From GCA-020344555 sp964405925 (lineage in GTDB: Bacteria > Planctomycetota > Phycisphaerae > UBA1845), in assembly GCA_964405925.1 (NCBI GenBank), contig CAYOQG010000001.1, forward strand, positions 14,978 to 78,977: 64,000 nucleotides of DNA. The letters are read 5' to 3'. Made by a program: the position numbers and the translations under genes. The notes under the pieces are model-generated. The model was given only the letters and a program-made list of their open reading frames with translations. It ran no database searches and had not been told where the DNA came from. Shown here one piece after another: positions 9,329 to 18,600 of the stretch (position 1 is the stretch's first letter; each line of letters starts with the position of its first letter).

Positions 9329-10702
9329 TCACGATCGGCAGGTTTTCATCTGTGCTTCGCCCGCTGCGTTTTGCAGCACACGGACAAGCTGCTCCGCGGT
9401 TCGCTCCGTCGCCCCCTGGTGACTGAGCACCACACGCCGGGCTCGATCCCCCATCGCCTGGGCCGTAGACCGATCTTGTAAGATCGCACCGACGGCAGAG
9501 GCTAAATCAGCCGGCGACTCGATCTGTCGAAGCGCCTCCGCCTCAAGAAGCGCAGCCACCGGAACCGCGAAGTTGTCGGTATACGGTCCGACGACGATCG
9601 CCTTGCCCAGGGCCGCGACCTCCATCGGGTCCGACCCGCCGAGCGGCACAAGGGTGCGTCCGACGAAGACGGCATCCGCAAGCGAGTAGACCTTCCTCAG
9701 TTCCCCCATGGTGTCGATCAGCAGCACCGCCTCCGGGTCGCAAGGCTTTCCCGCCAGGCCATCACCGTGCTCGCTACGGCGAATACATAAGAAACCCGAA
9801 CGCTCGATCAGCCGAGCGACCTCGTCGAACCGTTCAGGTTTGCGCGGTACGATGGCTAACAAAGGGGATTCAGGTTCTCTTCCTGCCGCCGAACCCACAT
9901 GCACGCCTTGTGCCAGACTTGCCCAATTCCGCAGCAGTTGGCGGTAAGCGTCGAGGATCAAGACCTCCTCGCCCGGTCCCGTGCTGCCGCACACCCATAA
10001 GAGGCGAGCACGATCGATCCCCATTGCCTCTGCGAGAGCATCAGCCCCGTCGATCCGGTCGAGGATTTGAGCGGAATCCCACTTCAGTGAGGACGTGACC
10101 ATGACGCGCTCAGAAGGAACGCCAAGTTGGCGAAAACGCGAGGCGATCGCGTCGTCCTGTGCACCAACCCACACCAGATCGCCAAACATTCGCCGGGTAG
10201 CCAGCCCAAGTCGATTGAGCCGCCGCGCGCTGCGTTCCGTCAGCCGACCATTCGCCACGACCACGGGTATGCTGCATCGCGTCGCTATCCGGACCAAGTT
10301 GTACCAGACTTCCAGCTCGACCAGCACCAGCATCGTGGGGTGGATGCGGTCCAACGCCCGTAAGATCACAGGGCTGAAGTCGAGCGGGAACCGAAAAACC
10401 TTGTCCGCACCGTACAGTTGGACGGCTCGGGCGAAGCCGGTGTCGGTAGTCGTTGAGAAGACGAAGTCGGCTAGGGGAAGCCGATCGCGCAATGCCTCCA
10501 CAAGCCTGGGCGTCGCGTTGATCTCCCCGAGGGATACCCCGTGGATCCAGATTCGCTGCTGTGTGGGATTCAGCGTCGGAACGAATCCGAACCGCTGGCC
10601 CCAGCCAGCGCGGTTCTTTCCAACAACAACCGCCTGATACAACGCGATCGGGAGGTACAGCAGCCCGATCAGAAGGTACGCCAAGTCGGCAACGAATCGC
10701 AT
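9329..10702 (-). CDS. waaA: 3-deoxy-D-manno-octulosonic acid (Kdo) transferase
   Basis: Membrane-anchored GT30 glycosyltransferase that moves Kdo from CMP-Kdo onto lipid A precursors. It has 457 residues, slightly above the usual ~425. The N-terminal anchor (LAYLLIGLLYLPIALYQAV) is followed by the family motif IHGVSLGE, whose Glu60 is the expected catalytic base. TTTDTGFARA and FPLDFSPVILRAL-type text follow, then the C-terminal donor-binding half with FVGRTLVPLGGSDPMEVAALG. Its presence implies an LPS-like outer membrane. It is transcribed divergently from truD across 95 bp. A -35/-10 pair places the transcript start about two bases before the ATG. Confidence 0.95.
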   Translation of the reverse strand: MRFVADLAYLLIGLLYLPIALYQAVVVGKNRAGWGQRFGFVPTLNPTQQRIWIHGVSLGEINATPRLVEALRDRLPLADFVFSTTTDTGFARAVQLYGADKVFRFPLDFSPVILRALDRIHPTMLVLVELEVWYNLVRIATRCSIPVVVANGRLTERSARRLNRLGLATRRMFGDLVWVGAQDDAIASRFRQLGVPSERVMVTSSLKWDSAQILDRIDGADALAEAMGIDRARLLWVCGSTGPGEEVLILDAYRQLLRNWASLAQGVHVGSAAGREPESPLLAIVPRKPERFDEVARLIERSGFLCIRRSEHGDGLAGKPCDPEAVLLIDTMGELRKVYSLADAVFVGRTLVPLGGSDPMEVAALGKAIVVGPYTDNFAVPVAALLEAEALRQIESPADLASAVGAILQDRSTAQAMGDRARRVVLSHQGATERTAEQLVRVLQNAAGEAQMKTCRS

Positions 10703-10711
10703 GGGCTGCGG

Positions 10712-10740
10712 ATCGTATTCCCACGTCGCCCTCCCGGCAA
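10712..10740 (-). promoter_or_regulatory. waaA promoter (TTGCCG - 17 bp - TACGAT)
   Basis: Minus strand: -35 TTGCCG at 10740-10735, 17-bp spacer, -10 TACGAT at 10717-10712. The -10 ends nine bases before ATG 10702, giving a nearly leaderless message. Confidence 0.55.
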
Positions 10741-10764
10741 CTTCGCAAAACCGGGCGGCGTCCT

Positions 10765-10793
10765 TTGGCTGCCTGGTAAGCCACTGCTACACT
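10765..10793 (+). promoter_or_regulatory. truD promoter (TTGGCT - 17 bp - TACACT)
   Basis: -35 TTGGCT at 10765-10770, 17-bp spacer, -10 TACACT at 10788-10793. The start would fall on the ATGATG doublet at 10798-10803, so a leaderless transcript starting with the second ATG is likely. It sits 24 bp from the divergent waaA -35. Confidence 0.55.
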
Positions 10794-10797
10794 CTCG

Positions 10798-12036
10798 ATG
10801 ATGGATGGGGCCGATTCAAGCGAGACGCATTTGCCGTATTTGACGGTGGATTTGCCGGGCGTGGGTGGTGTGATCAAACGATACGACGAGGATTTCGTCG
10901 TGGAGGAGCTACCGCTCTACGCAGCCGGTGGGGAGGGGACCCATACGTACTTCGTGCTTGAAAAACGGGGGTTGACCACACCGGCAGCAATCGACCTTGT
11001 CGCCCGAGCCCTGGGTCGCAACCGACGGGACTTCGGGTACGCCGGCCTCAAGGATGCCCATGGGGTCACACAGCAACTGGTCAGCATCGAGCACGTCGAC
11101 CCGAGACGTGTGGAATCGCTCGAGTTCTCCCGGGTTCGCATCCTCTCGGTCACGCAACACACGAACAAGATCAAGCTCGGACACTTGGCTGGCAATCGCT
11201 TCGAGATCAAAATCCGTGACACGGTGAACTCGGCAGCTGCGCTGGCAGTTGCCATCCTGGATGTCCTACAAAGCCGAGGGGTGCCCAACTACTTCGGACC
11301 CCAGCGGTTCGGTGCCCGTGGTGATAACGCCGTAATCGGACAAGCCGTCCTCCGTGGCGACTACGGAGAGGCGATCGCCCAGCTTCTCGGTCGCCCACGT
11401 TCGGTCGACCGAGGCGACGTGCGCAAAGCTCGCGAGCTCTTCGATGCCGGTGATCTGGCCGTTGCCGCGGACGCCTGGCCACGCGGCATGGAAACACAGA
11501 GTCGCGTCTGTCGCGCTTTGATTAAGACCGGTTCAGACGCCAGGAAGGCATGGCGGGCTGTCGACCATTCGCTGCGCAAGCTCTATGTCTCCGCCGTTCA
11601 AAGTGACCTGTTCAACAAGGTTCTCGCTCGACGGATCACTGCAATCGACACGTTGCTCGCCGGGGACATCGCCTGGATTCATCGCAACGGTGCCTGCTTC
11701 CGAGTGGAGGACCCGACAGCCGAGCAACCGCGCTGCGAAGGCTTTGAGATCTCGCCCACCGGGCCGCTCTTCGGCCGGCGCATGACCGAACCGTCCGGCG
11801 CACCCGGCGAGCTCGAAGCTGACGCCCTGGCCCAATCAGGATTGACCCGGGAGCAACTACGAGCAAAGGACGGCACCAAGCTTGACGGTGCCCGACGACC
11901 GTTGCGTGTACCGCTCGGTGACCTTGCCGCGAGTGACGGCGACGACGACCGCGGACATTATCTGCTCTTGTCTTTTGCTTTGCCCCCGGGTGCTTACGCC
12001 ACCTGCGTGACCCGAGAAGTGTGCAAGAGCGCCTAA
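10798..12036 (+). CDS. truD: tRNA pseudouridine(13) synthase
   Basis: TruD family enzyme that isomerises uridine 13 of tRNA to pseudouridine. It has 412 residues (family ~350-400 in bacteria). The TruD signature is FGYAGLKDAHGVTQQ with catalytic Asp86. The N-terminal substrate loop (IKRYDEDFVVEELPLY), the NYFGPQRFG box and the downstream RGMETQSRVCRALI region are in place. ATG 10798 is immediately followed by ATG 10801; the second fits the promoter position better. The C-terminal ~25 residues (LGDLAASDGDDDRGHYLLLSF) close with CVTREVCKS, a typical TruD end. It is divergent from waaA and monocistronic by context. Confidence 0.95.
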   Translation: MMDGADSSETHLPYLTVDLPGVGGVIKRYDEDFVVEELPLYAAGGEGTHTYFVLEKRGLTTPAAIDLVARALGRNRRDFGYAGLKDAHGVTQQLVSIEHVDPRRVESLEFSRVRILSVTQHTNKIKLGHLAGNRFEIKIRDTVNSAAALAVAILDVLQSRGVPNYFGPQRFGARGDNAVIGQAVLRGDYGEAIAQLLGRPRSVDRGDVRKARELFDAGDLAVAADAWPRGMETQSRVCRALIKTGSDARKAWRAVDHSLRKLYVSAVQSDLFNKVLARRITAIDTLLAGDIAWIHRNGACFRVEDPTAEQPRCEGFEISPTGPLFGRRMTEPSGAPGELEADALAQSGLTREQLRAKDGTKLDGARRPLRVPLGDLAASDGDDDRGHYLLLSFALPPGAYATCVTREVCKSA

Positions 12037-12350
12037 GCGCCGGGCTGGACCATGCAATTTCACAACGCTCGTCCCGAAGACAGAGGTCAAACCAATCTAT
12101 GATATTGGGCCTTCTAGAGCCGGAAGGGATCGCCACTTCCGCTTGACGACGCCGTATGCGCCCGGAGCTGGATCTTCTTTGCAAGTTCTCGGCCTGTCGC
12201 CGATACTATTGGTGGTCTTAGCATGGAATCTCAGTAACCTCGGGTCCGAAGGCGCGAGGACCGAACGATGCTAGTGTTAAGTGCCCAACATGCAGCGTCG
12301 CATGGTGGCACTCTCTACGTTTCGGACTCGCGCCCTTTCGTTGACGTAAC
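12037..12350. other. Intergenic region before cardiolipin synthase
   Basis: 314 bp with no gene. A possible weak promoter is TTGCAA (12179-12184) and TACTAT (12204-12209), but the 19-bp spacer is long. A TTGACG just before the cls start has no partner -10. Confidence 0.3.
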
Positions 12351-13796
12351 ATGCTCACGGCTACCCAATGGATCATCGTTCTAGCCCTTGTGCTCGCCTG
12401 GGTCGTTTCAGCCTGTATCGCGGCGGGTCACGCGATCATGTACAAGCGAGACCCCAGAAGCACGACCATTTGGGTCTTTTTCGCCTTTGTTCTTCCCTTC
12501 ATCGGGCCGTGGCTTTATTGGGTTATGGGTATCAACCGGATCAGGCGGCGGGCGGTCGTTCACCTGGGCAAGAGAGGGCGGCCTTTTGATCTGCCACATC
12601 CCGCCGAGACCCAGCCGGACTCGGACATACACAAAAAAGCCGTGGGCCATCTGGTCAGCTTGCGCACCGTGGCTGACAGGGTCACCCGACTGCCCATGCT
12701 GCCCGGTAACAAGATCGTCCCGCTCCACAACGGCGAACAGGCCTACCCGCAGATGCTCGATGCGATTTCGAAGGCGGAGCGATCTGTCAGTCTGGCCAGC
12801 TATATCTTTGACTGGGACGACGTGGGCCGCGAATTCACCCGTGCCCTGGGTGAGGTCGCCCAGCGCGGGGTCCGCGTGCATGTGCTGCTGGACGGTATCG
12901 GCGCGCTTCGATCGTTCTCACGGACGGGCCGGGCGCTGATCCAATCGGGTGCGGAGGTCGCAGCCTTTTTCCCGCTTCGCTTCCCTTTTGGCCGGCTGCG
13001 AATCAATCTCCGCAACCACCGGAAGATTCTGGTTGTTGACGGGTACACGGGCTTCACGGGTGGGATGAACATCTCCGAGCGACATCTTGTGGATAAGCAC
13101 GCGCCCGGTCGCGTCGAGGACCTTCACTTTGAGATCACGGGGCCCGTGGTAGCGGAGATGCAGCATGCGTTCGCCGAGGATTGGGCATTAGCGACGGGCG
13201 AAGCGTTGGAGGGCGAAGCCTACTTCCCCAAGCTCTCGCCGACGGGTGACGCATTGTGCCGTGGGATTTCGAGCGGTCCCGACGAGGACTTCGAGATCAT
13301 GCACTGGATGCTGCAGGCGGCATTGGCTTCCGCTCAGCATAGTGTGCGCATTGTGACACCCTATTTCATTCCGACGTGGCCCTTGATCTCCGCTATGGTG
13401 GTGCGGGCTCTGCGCGGCGTGGACATCACGCTGATTTTACCATCTAAGGTAGACCTACCCTATATGCGTTGGGCTGCCGATGCTTATCTGTGGCAGTTGC
13501 TCGAACACGGCGTACGGGTTTATCGGCGCCCGCCGCCGTTCGTTCATAGTAAGCTTATGATTGTCGACGAGCGATGGATCCTGCTGGGCTCCGCCAACCT
13601 TGACCGGCGAAGCCTCCGGTTGCACTTCGAGTTCAATATCGAAGTTTACGACATTAAGTTGGCACGGAGTCTGTGCTCGTGGCTCGACGGTCTGACAGCT
13701 CAGTCCACACCCGTCACCTTGGAGGAAGTGGAATCCCGCTCGACCTGGCACCGCGTCCGAGACGGTCTAGCCAAGATCATATCCCTACATCTCTGA
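12351..13796 (+). CDS. cls: Cardiolipin synthase (phospholipase D family)
   Basis: Membrane enzyme that condenses two phosphatidylglycerols (or PG with PE) to cardiolipin. The 481 residues match ClsA-type proteins. Two N-terminal membrane segments are visible: IIVLALVLAWVVSACIAAG and TTIWVFFAFVLPFIGPWLYW. Both catalytic HxKxxxxD motifs are present: NHRKILVVDGYTGFTGGMN at His223 and FVHSKLMIVDERWILLGSAN at His399. Each has the downstream Gly-rich/Asn context of the PLD superfamily. The start has no clear Shine-Dalgarno. The gene stands alone between truD and a secreted-protein gene. Confidence 0.93.
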   Translation: MLTATQWIIVLALVLAWVVSACIAAGHAIMYKRDPRSTTIWVFFAFVLPFIGPWLYWVMGINRIRRRAVVHLGKRGRPFDLPHPAETQPDSDIHKKAVGHLVSLRTVADRVTRLPMLPGNKIVPLHNGEQAYPQMLDAISKAERSVSLASYIFDWDDVGREFTRALGEVAQRGVRVHVLLDGIGALRSFSRTGRALIQSGAEVAAFFPLRFPFGRLRINLRNHRKILVVDGYTGFTGGMNISERHLVDKHAPGRVEDLHFEITGPVVAEMQHAFAEDWALATGEALEGEAYFPKLSPTGDALCRGISSGPDEDFEIMHWMLQAALASAQHSVRIVTPYFIPTWPLISAMVVRALRGVDITLILPSKVDLPYMRWAADAYLWQLLEHGVRVYRRPPPFVHSKLMIVDERWILLGSANLDRRSLRLHFEFNIEVYDIKLARSLCSWLDGLTAQSTPVTLEEVESRSTWHRVRDGLAKIISLHL

Positions 13797-14178
13797 ATCC
13801 GGCACAGCAACAAGGCGCGCGAATAGACGGGCATCGACGTTCGTCGCACTCGATAGTCTGATATGGGCGGCACGAGAGCTCGTCGACGACGTGGTTTTAC
13901 GGACCTCTCTGCTCATGACCTGCGTGTCTACTTTATTTGAAACCGGCGGCTTGACTTGCGGGCCCGGTGGGAAAAGAACAAAGAGTACACGCTGCTGGTT
14001 ACGGCGTCGGGCTACGAAGCACGGTCCAGGGGTGGATCGGCGGTAATGCCGCCTCACTGCAATCGGCGGTCGCGTGCGATTAATCTACTCGGATGAGCCG
14101 GTCGGGGTGTCAAGCAAGAGCCGGCTCATGGCGAACGTTGGGGACGTTCGCCACAATAATCCCTTGGGGGGGAATATC
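13797..14178. other. Intergenic region with structured leader of the next gene
   Basis: 382 bp. The first half shows nothing. The second half carries a candidate -10 box (TAATCT, 14081-14086) and two abutting strong hairpins (14093-14153) directly before a G-rich ribosome binding site. The hairpins are described separately. Confidence 0.45.
14093..14153 (+). promoter_or_regulatory. Two-hairpin 5' leader of secreted protein gene
   Basis: Hairpin A pairs ATGAGCCGG (14093-14101) with CCGGCTCAT (14121-14129). Hairpin B pairs TGGCGAACGT (14129-14138) with ACGTTCGCCA (14144-14153) around a 5-base loop. A TAATCT -10 box seven bases upstream would start the RNA on hairpin A. The G7 run at 14166-14172 then serves ATG 14179. 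It could stabilise the message or control it; it matches no riboswitch I know. Confidence 0.5.
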
Positions 14179-15576
14179 ATGCTTCGCTATGCACTTGCGC
14201 TTGGCGTGCTGGGTGGCGTTGCCGCCTATGCACCGACCCATCTGTTGGCAACGTTGGCTGAGGAATCAGAAGCCGCCCGTGCCGCAAATGTCGCGACCAT
14301 CGGGAGCACCGTGATCTTCGACAACGTGGCCCCGAACGGAGGCCTGAATGCTGCTGGTGCGTCTCCCGCTTCCCAAGACGATGCAGCCCTTTCCTATGAG
14401 GCGGGTGCAGCCGACGACTTCGTCCTTCCGCCAAGCCCACAATGCACGTGGGTTGTCACAGGGGTTCGATGGACGGGCGTGTATTGGAGCGGGGAGGCGC
14501 CCGGTGCGATCACGGGTTTCAGAATCATCGTCTGGCCTGACGACCATGGCATCCCGGCTGGCGGAAGGGCGTCCACACCAGATGTAGCCGAGGCCCTCGC
14601 CGTCTATAGCATTCCCGGCAACGCCCACGAAGCACCGTCCACCGCGGGGGCACTTCAGGCGTATGACTACTGGACCGACCTACCGGAGCCCTTTGAAGCC
14701 CGTCCGGGTGTTCGGTATTGGTTGCAGATTCAGCCAGCCATGACTTCCCCACCACAATGGGGCTGGCACGTCACGCACACCCGGCAAGGCGATGCGCCAG
14801 CCTGTTACTTCGATCTGTTGGGACTGCTGGCATGGAACCCCATCAGGGACCCGGGTGATCTGGGCTTTCAGCTTCTCGGCGAACCCCACGACATTGCCTG
14901 TGATGACGGCGACGCGTGTACAGAAAACGGTTGCGTTGACGGAGAGTGCGTTTATACACCTGTCACCTGCGATGACGGAAGTGCATGTACTGACGATGCT
15001 TGCAATTCAGCCAAGGGTTGTGTCTACACAGACATCATTTGTGATGACGAAAGCGCATGTACGACTGACACTTGTGATTCGACTATCGGATGCGTCTATA
15101 CGTCGATCACTTGTGACGATGATGATGCGTGCACGGATGACTCATGCAATCCCGCCACAGGCTGCGTCTACGCACCGATCACATGTGATGATGGCGATGC
15201 TTGCACCGATGATTCCTGCGACCGCGACCACGGATGTGTCTACACGCCCGTCGTCTGCGAAGATGGTGATGCGTGTACGGATGACACGTGCGATCCGGCT
15301 TCTGGATGTATCTACACTTCGGTCATCTGTAATGATCAGGACGCATGCACGGTCGATGCGTGCGTCGACGGTGAATGTACATATGCAGCGCCGCCCGACT
15401 TCGATGGAGATAAGGACGTAGACCTGGACGACTTCCATCTTTTGCACGGTTGCATGGCTGGTACAGTTGGCGGCGATTTGGAGGTTCGGTGCCCATGCAC
15501 GGATCTTAACGGTGATGGGCGAAAGGACTTGCTGGACTACGCAGTGTTCCAGTCTGAATTCACTGGCGAGAAATAG
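14179..15576 (+). CDS. Secreted protein with seven Cys-rich CDDGDACT repeats and dockerin-like end
   Basis: 465 residues. A signal peptide (MLRYALALGVLGGVAAYAP) is followed by a beta-rich globular region (~35-235) with many Trp/Tyr (WVVTGVRWTGVYWSG). Seven tandem units of ~23-24 residues of the form CDDGDACTDDxCxxxxGCVYT come next, each with four cysteines likely in two disulfides. The end has two Asp-rich loops (DFDGDKDVDLDDFHLLHGC, DLNGDGRKDLLDYAVF) like a dockerin type I calcium-binding pair. An in-frame upstream ATG (14074) would add 35 residues without signal character. ATG 14179 was chosen for its signal peptide and the G-rich site at 14166-14172. No enzymatic motif; probably a cell-surface or extracellular structural protein. 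Confidence 0.82.
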   Translation: MLRYALALGVLGGVAAYAPTHLLATLAEESEAARAANVATIGSTVIFDNVAPNGGLNAAGASPASQDDAALSYEAGAADDFVLPPSPQCTWVVTGVRWTGVYWSGEAPGAITGFRIIVWPDDHGIPAGGRASTPDVAEALAVYSIPGNAHEAPSTAGALQAYDYWTDLPEPFEARPGVRYWLQIQPAMTSPPQWGWHVTHTRQGDAPACYFDLLGLLAWNPIRDPGDLGFQLLGEPHDIACDDGDACTENGCVDGECVYTPVTCDDGSACTDDACNSAKGCVYTDIICDDESACTTDTCDSTIGCVYTSITCDDDDACTDDSCNPATGCVYAPITCDDGDACTDDSCDRDHGCVYTPVVCEDGDACTDDTCDPASGCIYTSVICNDQDACTVDACVDGECTYAAPPDFDGDKDVDLDDFHLLHGCMAGTVGGDLEVRCPCTDLNGDGRKDLLDYAVFQSEFTGEK

Positions 15577-15656
15577 ACGGACGCCACGGCATGTATTGCT
15601 GCTGGTGACCGATACGCCCGACGGCCTGTCGGGGCCTCGGAATGGGGGAAAAATCG

Positions 15657-18600
15657 ATGAAATCATTCGAACCTGGCTCACATCGTCCTAACCTGCGCCT
15701 CTGGCTGGGATGCGCTACTGCGTGCCTATGCCTGGGTGTTATTGCCCTTGCCCAGACACTGCCGGGCACCGCATCTCCTGGGAATCCATTCGAGGTGCAT
15801 GGACTGCTTTACTCGGGTAGTGCGCCTTCAGGGTTCCCACTGGGAGATGCGTGGGCTCAGGGTGTGTCCTACCTCGGGGTGTTGGATCACGATGGCAATC
15901 CCGCTGTCGATGCAACAGGAGTCCTGTTCCGGGCATCACGACAGGTCGATCCAAACTGGGGGAAGGATGGAGACGGCGTTGATCCGACACTCTTCGCCGG
16001 TGGCTATAAGAACTCCGACCTGATCGGAGCGACTGACGATCCGTGGGGGTGGAACACCGGAACGGGCGGTCCGCAGAAAAACGATATCACCAATGCGTAC
16101 TTTCATACGCGCGTAGACCCGGCAACCGGTGATCGTTGGGTGTTTGTGGGTGCTGAGACCCGTGCGATCAACGGTGATAGTCACGTCGACTTCGAGTTCA
16201 ATCAAGCGGGGGTCATCATGATCGGTGATGTGGACGGCGAGCTGATCGGACTTGGACCAGATGGCGGGCGAACAGTCAATGACTTCCTCATCAGCATCGA
16301 CTTTGAGCAGGGTGGAGAATACCCCACTGCGAGCGTGCGCTTCTGGGATGGAGGCTCTTTCGAGCTGGTTTCGGCACCTGGGACGATATACAGCGCCGCC
16401 AACCTTGTAGACATTCCACATGGGGCGGACGGAGCCTGGAAGCACTTTACCGATGACGGTGCAGAGACGGACGTTCTCACACGGCTCCAACTGGTGGAAG
16501 GTGCAGCCAACCTCTCTGCCCTCGGGGTGGGCGTTGACCCGTGCGAGACAGACGCGACTTTCATGGTCAAGACCCGTTCATCAGACTCATGGACGGCTGA
16601 CCTGAAGGATTTTGCGATCGTGCGCTTCCCACTCGAGCCGCCACCGGAGCTGGAAATGACAACGCCGGAGCTTGTATGCGCAGGTGCCTCGTTCGACGCG
16701 ACGGTCCACGAACTGACCGGTCTCCACAATACGACGTTTGAATGGACGATTTCCGGATGTGGGTCGATCGTCACACATCCTACGGCTACGACGGTCACCG
16801 TACACGCCGACGTCGCCTGTAACTGTGAGATTACGCTCGGTGTCATGGTGACCGGCGGCGAATGTGCCCATGTGGTTAGCAGCCAAGTTACTGTCGCGGT
16901 TGATGACAGTGTGTTTCCCACCCTCAGCAGCGAACCGCCCGACATAACCGTAGAGTGTGACGATGTTCCGCCGGCGGTTGAATTGACCGCAAGCGATGAC
17001 TGCACTGATCCTGACGTGGAGTTCAGCGAAACAACAGAGGCCGGGGCTTGCACGGGCAACTCAATCATCGCTCGTACGTGGTCAACCGCCGACGATTGTG
17101 AAAATGTGACGTCTCACAGACAGCTTGTAACTGTAGTGGACACCACGCAGCCAACCCTGAGTGGTGTTCCGGCAGACGCGGGCGTGTCGTGCGATGCCGT
17201 CCCTGATCCGGCTGTCGTAACGGCCTTTGACAACTGCTCCGAAGCCGGTGTCGAGCTATCAGAGTCGATAACGCCCGGTGACTGCGACGGCGCGTACACC
17301 ATAACGCGAACTTGGACAGCCACAGATGAATGTGGCAACGCGTCCACCGAGGCGCAGACCATTAGCGTGTTCGACGACACCGCGCCCGTCCTGGACGGCG
17401 TGCCTGCCGATACGCTGGTGGAGTGTGATGCAATCCCGGGCCCACCAGAAGTCACAGCGAGCGATAACTGCTCAACGGCGGTAGTCCAGCTCGACGAGCT
17501 TGCGGAACCCGGCCAGTGTGTTGGCGAGTCTACGGTCACCCGAACGTGGACGGCTACTGATGACTGTAGCAACCAGGCTTCCCAAGCCCAAGTTATCACG
17601 GTTGTCGACACGACCGCGCCGGTCCTAATCGGTGTCCCTGCCAATGTGACTGTCGAATGCGACGCCATACCGGACCCGCCGGAGGTCGCGGCCACAGATA
17701 ACTGCTCCGATCCCGTTGTAGAGCTGATCGAAGAAGTCGAACCTGGGGCAGGTGCGGGGAAGTCCATGATCACGCGTACCTGGGTTGCCACCGATGCCTG
17801 TGGAAATCAGACGAGGGAGACGCAAATCATCACGGTTGTGGACACGACACCACCGCAACTTCAGGGTGTACCAGTTGATATGACCGTCGAGTGTGACAGT
17901 GTGCCGGAAGCACCCGTTGTGACTGCCACCGATAACTGTGCAAACCCGCCGGTAGGCTTTGCTGAAGACGTTACGCCAGGTGACTGCACTGGCCGCCTTA
18001 TTATCACTCGGACCTGGACTGCCATTGACGATTGCGGCAATCAAGCTACCCAGACACAGACCATCACCGTCGTGGATACCACGCCGCCGGTCTTCGAAAG
18101 CATGCCTGTGGACTTCAGTTCCGAGTGCGATACTGTTCCACTACCTGTAGACGTGACCGCGACAGACAATTGCGCCACAGCTAGTGTTGAACTCGAGGAA
18201 GTGACTGAGCCCGGCGATTGTATTGGGGCATCGACCATTACCCGCACGTGGACGGCTACAGACGATTGCGGAAACCAGACTAGGCACGTTCAGGTGGTCA
18301 GCGTTGTGGACACAACTGCTCCAGTGCTCAGCGATGATCCCGAAGACATCGTGGTGGAATGTGACTCGGTACCGGCTGCGCGCAGCCTGACCGCTAGTGA
18401 CAACTGCGACCGTGACGTATCTGTGAATCCTGGTGAAGAGACGATACCAGGCGACTGCTCTGCAAACTATGACGTGCTACGCACCTGGACGGCAACTGAC
18501 GACTGTGGGAACGAGTCCGGTGTGAATCAAATTGTTGCGGTCCTGGACACAACTCCACCGAGCATAAGCCTGCGTCCGAACCACACACAGTACATATGCG

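Noticed and set aside
12037..14178. Search for tRNA genes in the gaps around cardiolipin synthase
   Set aside because: No cloverleaf with a GGTTCGAATCC-like T-arm was found here or in the other large gaps.
14890..15400. Regular ~70-bp direct repeats that could look like a CRISPR array
   Set aside because: The repeats are codons of the CDDGDACT units in one open frame; spacing and content are those of protein repeats.
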